From NCBI RefSeq assembly GCF_013349955.1, contig NZ_JABVXC010000003.1:124001-188000 (forward strand): 64,000 bases of DNA. Reading direction: 5' to 3'. The notes below the pieces were generated by a model. The model was not told the origin of the DNA and did no database searches. It was given only the letters and a program-made list of their open reading frames with translations. The DNA comes from Onishia taeanensis. Lineage in GTDB: Bacteria > Pseudomonadota > Gammaproteobacteria > Pseudomonadales > Halomonadaceae. This document shows, in pieces, positions 61,110 through 64,000 of the stretch; position 1 is the first letter of the stretch, and each line of letters opens with the position of its first letter. The position numbers and the translations under genes are program-made.

Positions 61110-62804
61110 ATGAGTGAACAATCCTTCGACCGAAGCGTTGACTACGTGATCGTCGGCGCCGGCTCAGCGGGTTCGGTGCTGGCCAACCGGCTCAGCGCGG
61201 AAAGCGACCTGGAGGTGCTAATCCTGGAATTTGGTGGCAAGGACAACTCCATCTTCATCCAGATGCCGACCGCCTTTTCGATCCCGCTGAACAAGCCGCG
61301 CTTCGATTGGGGGCTGCACACCGAGCCGGAGCCTGGTCTCAACGGACGCAGCCTTCATCAGGCGCGAGGCAAGGTGATCGGCGGTTCATCCTCGATCAAC
61401 GGCATGGCCTACGTACGCGGCTGTGCCGGCGATTACGAGGAATGGGCCGAACTTGGCGCCGACGGCTGGAACTATGCCGACGTGCTGCCCTACTTCAAGC
61501 GTGCCGAAGGCTGCCTGTATGGCGATGATGACTACCGCTCCAGCAGCGGCCTGCTTGGCGTATGCAACGGTAATAACATGCAGAACCCGCTGTACAAGGC
61601 CTTCATCGAGGCAGGCCGCCAGGCAGGCTACGGCGAGACTCAGGACTATAACGGCTTCCGCCAGGAAGGGTTCTGCCGCATGGACATGACGGTGCGTGAC
61701 GGCGTGCGTTGCTCGACCGCCAATGCCTACCTGAAACCTGCCCTCAACCGCGACAACCTGCAGTTGGAAATGCACGCCCTGACCACCCGGATACTGTTCG
61801 AGGGCAAGCGGGCCGTCGGGGTTGAATACACCCAAAGCGGCAAGACCTATCGGGTCCAGGCCCGTCGTGAAGTCATCCTCTCTGCCAGCGCCTTCAACTC
61901 ACCGAAGCTCTTGATGCTCTCCGGCATCGGTCCTGCCGAGCACCTCGAGGAGCATGGCATCGAGGTCATCCACGACCTGCCTGGCGTGGGCCAGAACCTG
62001 CACGATCACCTCGAGGTCTGGGTCCAGCAAAGCTGCAAGCAGAAGATCACCCTCAACGGCTGGCTCAACCCCTTCGGCCAGGCGCTGATAGGCCTGCGCT
62101 GGCTGGCGTTCAAGTCAGGCCTGGGCGCCACCAACCACTTCGAGTCCAACGGCTATATCCGCAGCCGCCCGGGTCTTGAGTGGCCCGACCTGCAGTATCA
62201 CTTCCTGGCCGGCGCCATCGCCTACGATGGCTCCAGCGCCGCCGAGGGGCACGGCTTTCAGGTGCACCTGGGCGCCAACAAGCCCAAGAGTCGCGGCTGG
62301 GTAAAACTCGCCTCCTCCGACCCCGCCGCGCCACCCAAGATCTTCTTCAACTATCTGCACGAAGAAGAAGACAAGCAGGCCTATCGCGACGGCCTGCGCC
62401 TGACCCGAGAGATCTTCGCCCAACCGGCCTTCGATGCCTATCGCGGCGATGAGCTATCGCCCGGGAAGGATGTCATCAGCGACCAAGAGGTCGACGAATG
62501 GATCGCCAATAGCGCCGAAACCGCCTACCACCCCTGCGGCAGCTGTCGCATGGGCACTGACGACATGGCGGTGGTCGACCCCGAGTGCCGCGTCCGTGGC
62601 ATCGAACGGCTGCGGGTGGTCGACTCCTCGATCATGCCTACCGTGACCAACGGTAATATCAATGCTCCCACCATCATGATCGCCGAGAAAGCCGCCGATC
62701 ACATTCTCGAGCGACAGCTACTGGCGCCTTCCGACGCCGCCGTGTTCAGGATCAAGGACTCGCAGCGCCAACGTGAGGGAGAGCCTGAAAGACAAGCCTC
62801 ATAG
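61110..62804 (+). CDS. betA: GMC family oxidoreductase, choline dehydrogenase-like
   Basis: A 564-residue flavoprotein of the glucose-methanol-choline family. The ADP-binding motif YVIVGAGSAGSVLANRLS lies near residue 12, the GMC motif GKVIGGSSSINGMAYVRG near 87-104 and the active-site His in AYHPCGSCRMGTDD near 475, followed by the C-terminal signature MPTVTNGNINAPTIMIAEKA. It resembles BetA, which oxidises choline to betaine aldehyde. It is not in a canonical betIBA operon, so a different primary alcohol is possible. Direct linkage to a BetT-like importer favours choline or a related quaternary alcohol. No betB homologue is near. Confidence 0.78.
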   Translation: MSEQSFDRSVDYVIVGAGSAGSVLANRLSAESDLEVLILEFGGKDNSIFIQMPTAFSIPLNKPRFDWGLHTEPEPGLNGRSLHQARGKVIGGSSSINGMAYVRGCAGDYEEWAELGADGWNYADVLPYFKRAEGCLYGDDDYRSSSGLLGVCNGNNMQNPLYKAFIEAGRQAGYGETQDYNGFRQEGFCRMDMTVRDGVRCSTANAYLKPALNRDNLQLEMHALTTRILFEGKRAVGVEYTQSGKTYRVQARREVILSASAFNSPKLLMLSGIGPAEHLEEHGIEVIHDLPGVGQNLHDHLEVWVQQSCKQKITLNGWLNPFGQALIGLRWLAFKSGLGATNHFESNGYIRSRPGLEWPDLQYHFLAGAIAYDGSSAAEGHGFQVHLGANKPKSRGWVKLASSDPAAPPKIFFNYLHEEEDKQAYRDGLRLTREIFAQPAFDAYRGDELSPGKDVISDQEVDEWIANSAETAYHPCGSCRMGTDDMAVVDPECRVRGIERLRVVDSSIMPTVTNGNINAPTIMIAEKAADHILERQLLAPSDAAVFRIKDSQRQREGEPERQAS

Positions 62805-62964
62805 GCTCGTCTTGTTAACTCGATTCTCTAATTGGCTTCCCTAGCTCTTTTCTTTCACTTGCTTCGCTCACTTTCTTCTCCCGCTGGCGGCGCCGGGTCG
62901 CCTCTCCAGCGGATCATTCGAATCCACTCGGCTCTATTATCTGGCCACCTTCATCCACCCATGC

Positions 62965-63002
62965 AAAAGCCCCGATATCCACGAGGATACCGGGGCTTTT
63001 TT
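62965..63002. terminator. Bidirectional terminator between the oxidase and the fructose PTS gene
   Basis: AAAAGCCCCG (62965-62974) pairs with CGGGGCTTTT (62991-63000), with further pairing of ATCC and GGAT inside. Six T residues follow on the plus strand and four on the minus strand, so it can end both converging transcripts. Confidence 0.85.
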
Positions 63003-63025
63003 AGCGACGGATCAACCGCCGGCGG

Positions 63026-64000
63026 TCAGGCGTTGGCAGCCACCGAGACTTCCTGGCTGCCGCGCTTGATCAGCGCATAGCCAAGGCCGGTGACCAGCGA
63101 GCCAACGACGATGGCGGCAAGGTACAGGAATACCGGCGTGATGGCGTTGGGAATCAGCAGCACGAAGATGCCGCCGTGCGGTGCCATCAGCTTGGCACCC
63201 ACCAGCATCGAGATGGCACCGGTGATCGCCCCGCCGACCATGCAGGCAGGAATCACGCGCAACGGATCCTTGGCGGCAAACGGAATCGCCCCTTCACTGA
63301 TGAAGCACAGGCCCAGCACGAAGGACGCCTTGCCGGCTTCCCGCTCGGGCTCGGAGAACTTCGACTTGGCAACGAAGCTGGCAATACCCATGCCGATCGC
63401 CGGCACCATGCCTGCGGCCATGACGGCGGCCATTGGCGCATAGGTCTCGGAGGCCAACAGGCCCACGCCGAAGGTGTAGGCCGCCTTGTTGACCGGCCCG
63501 CCCATGTCGAAGCACATCATGGCCCCAAGCAGAATGCCCAGCAGTACAGCGTTGGCCGAGCCCATGTTCTCGAGGAAGTTGGTCAGCGTGGAGAGCACGG
63601 CGGCAACCGGCTCACCCACCACATAGATCATGGTCAGACCGGTGACCAGGCTCGCCACCAATGGAATGATCAGAATCGGCTTGAGCGACTCGATGCTCGA
63701 CGGCAGCTTGACGTAGTCGGCAACCGCCTTGGCGACGTAACCGGCAAGAAAGCCGGCGAGGATGCCGCCGATAAAGCCGGCGCCGAGGTTCGAGGCCAGC
63801 ATGCCGCCGATCATGCCCGGTGCGATGCCCGGCCGGTCGGCGATCGAATAGGCGATATAGCCAGCCAGCACCGGCACCATCAACGCGAAGGCGGTCCCGC
63901 CGCCAATCTGCATCAGTGCCGCGGCGAAGGTGCCCTCTTCCTTGAAGGCCTCGATGCCGAACACGAATGACAGGGCGATCAAAAGGCCCCCGGCGACCAC
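63026..64000 (-). CDS. fruA: Fructose PTS enzyme IIBC component, C-terminal part (partial)
   Basis: The 324 residues visible are the membrane IIC domain of a fructose-specific PTS permease, which takes up fructose while phosphorylating it to fructose-1-phosphate. Several helices are evident. Family motifs include MMCFDMGGPVNKAAYTFGVG in the second third and FISEGAIPFAAKDPLRVIPA near the C terminus, which is characteristic of FruA. The C terminus ends QEVSVAANA. The frame runs open to the window edge; the N-terminal IIB domains and start lie outside. It converges with the oxidase gene. Confidence 0.88.
   Translation of the reverse strand: MVAGGLLIALSFVFGIEAFKEEGTFAAALMQIGGGTAFALMVPVLAGYIAYSIADRPGIAPGMIGGMLASNLGAGFIGGILAGFLAGYVAKAVADYVKLPSSIESLKPILIIPLVASLVTGLTMIYVVGEPVAAVLSTLTNFLENMGSANAVLLGILLGAMMCFDMGGPVNKAAYTFGVGLLASETYAPMAAVMAAGMVPAIGMGIASFVAKSKFSEPEREAGKASFVLGLCFISEGAIPFAAKDPLRVIPACMVGGAITGAISMLVGAKLMAPHGGIFVLLIPNAITPVFLYLAAIVVGSLVTGLGYALIKRGSQEVSVAANA

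Overview
The window looks like chromosomal DNA of a moderately halophilic gammaproteobacterium of the Halomonadaceae (Halomonas/Chromohalobacter type). The basis is a high GC content, a complete ectoine-catabolism set (doeA, doeB, doeX, doeC, doeD plus eutB and eutC), two large BetT-type BCCT transporters, a choline-dehydrogenase-like oxidase, a TrkH potassium channel subunit, and an alpha-glucosidase whose three catalytic residues sit at a constant +7 offset from those I recall for HaG of Halomonas sp. H11. No rRNA, tRNA, CRISPR array, phage or insertion sequence was recognised. All calls come from reading sequence; no database search was run.

Layout. 1-4.7 kb: the end of a YnjBCD-type ABC transporter, two glycosyltransferases of the 'arsenosugar' families TIGR04283/TIGR04282, a small zinc-finger-like protein and a DUF302 protein. 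4.8-20.7 kb (all minus strand): a HAD dehalogenase, eutC, eutB, doeD, doeC, then a four-gene block (PLP decarboxylase, C45 Ntn-hydrolase, ATP-grasp ligase, nitrilase-family amidase), then doeX, doeB and doeA. The four-gene block splits the doe genes and is flanked by its own terminator-like hairpins. It is the best candidate here for an undescribed pathway: activation, decarboxylation and deacylation of an amino acid or diamine, possibly the diaminobutyrate made by DoeA/DoeB.

20.9-27.1 kb: mixed housekeeping genes (hydroxyacid dehydrogenase, TetR regulator, DJ-1/PfpI protein, DUF3108 protein, LysO and LysE exporters, AraC regulator). 27.3-39.4 kb: an alpha-glucoside utilisation operon with one transporter but two binding proteins and three GH13 alpha-glucosidases, ending in a LacI regulator. 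It has a near-perfect operator palindrome at its head and hairpins between its later genes. 39.5-47.0 kb: an RND efflux pair, a BaeSR-like two-component system and a Spy-like periplasmic chaperone, together resembling an envelope-stress/efflux module.

47.4-56.7 kb: a BCCT transporter behind two BetI-like boxes, then an ethanol-oxidation group: ExaC-type aldehyde dehydrogenase, AdhP-type alcohol dehydrogenase, LuxR response regulator (ErbR type), hybrid kinase (NahK type) and FIST sensor (NosP type). An almost identical ~47 bp element lies upstream of both dehydrogenase genes, and one copy also abuts the regulator, so it is a likely shared operator. 56.7-64.0 kb: a TrkH potassium transporter, remains of a frameshifted membrane protein, a second BCCT transporter with a choline-dehydrogenase-like oxidase, and the 3' part of a fructose PTS permease.

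A family of degenerate 7-bp tandem repeats (14-bp higher-order unit at two sites) occurs at three separate gene ends or intergenic gaps.
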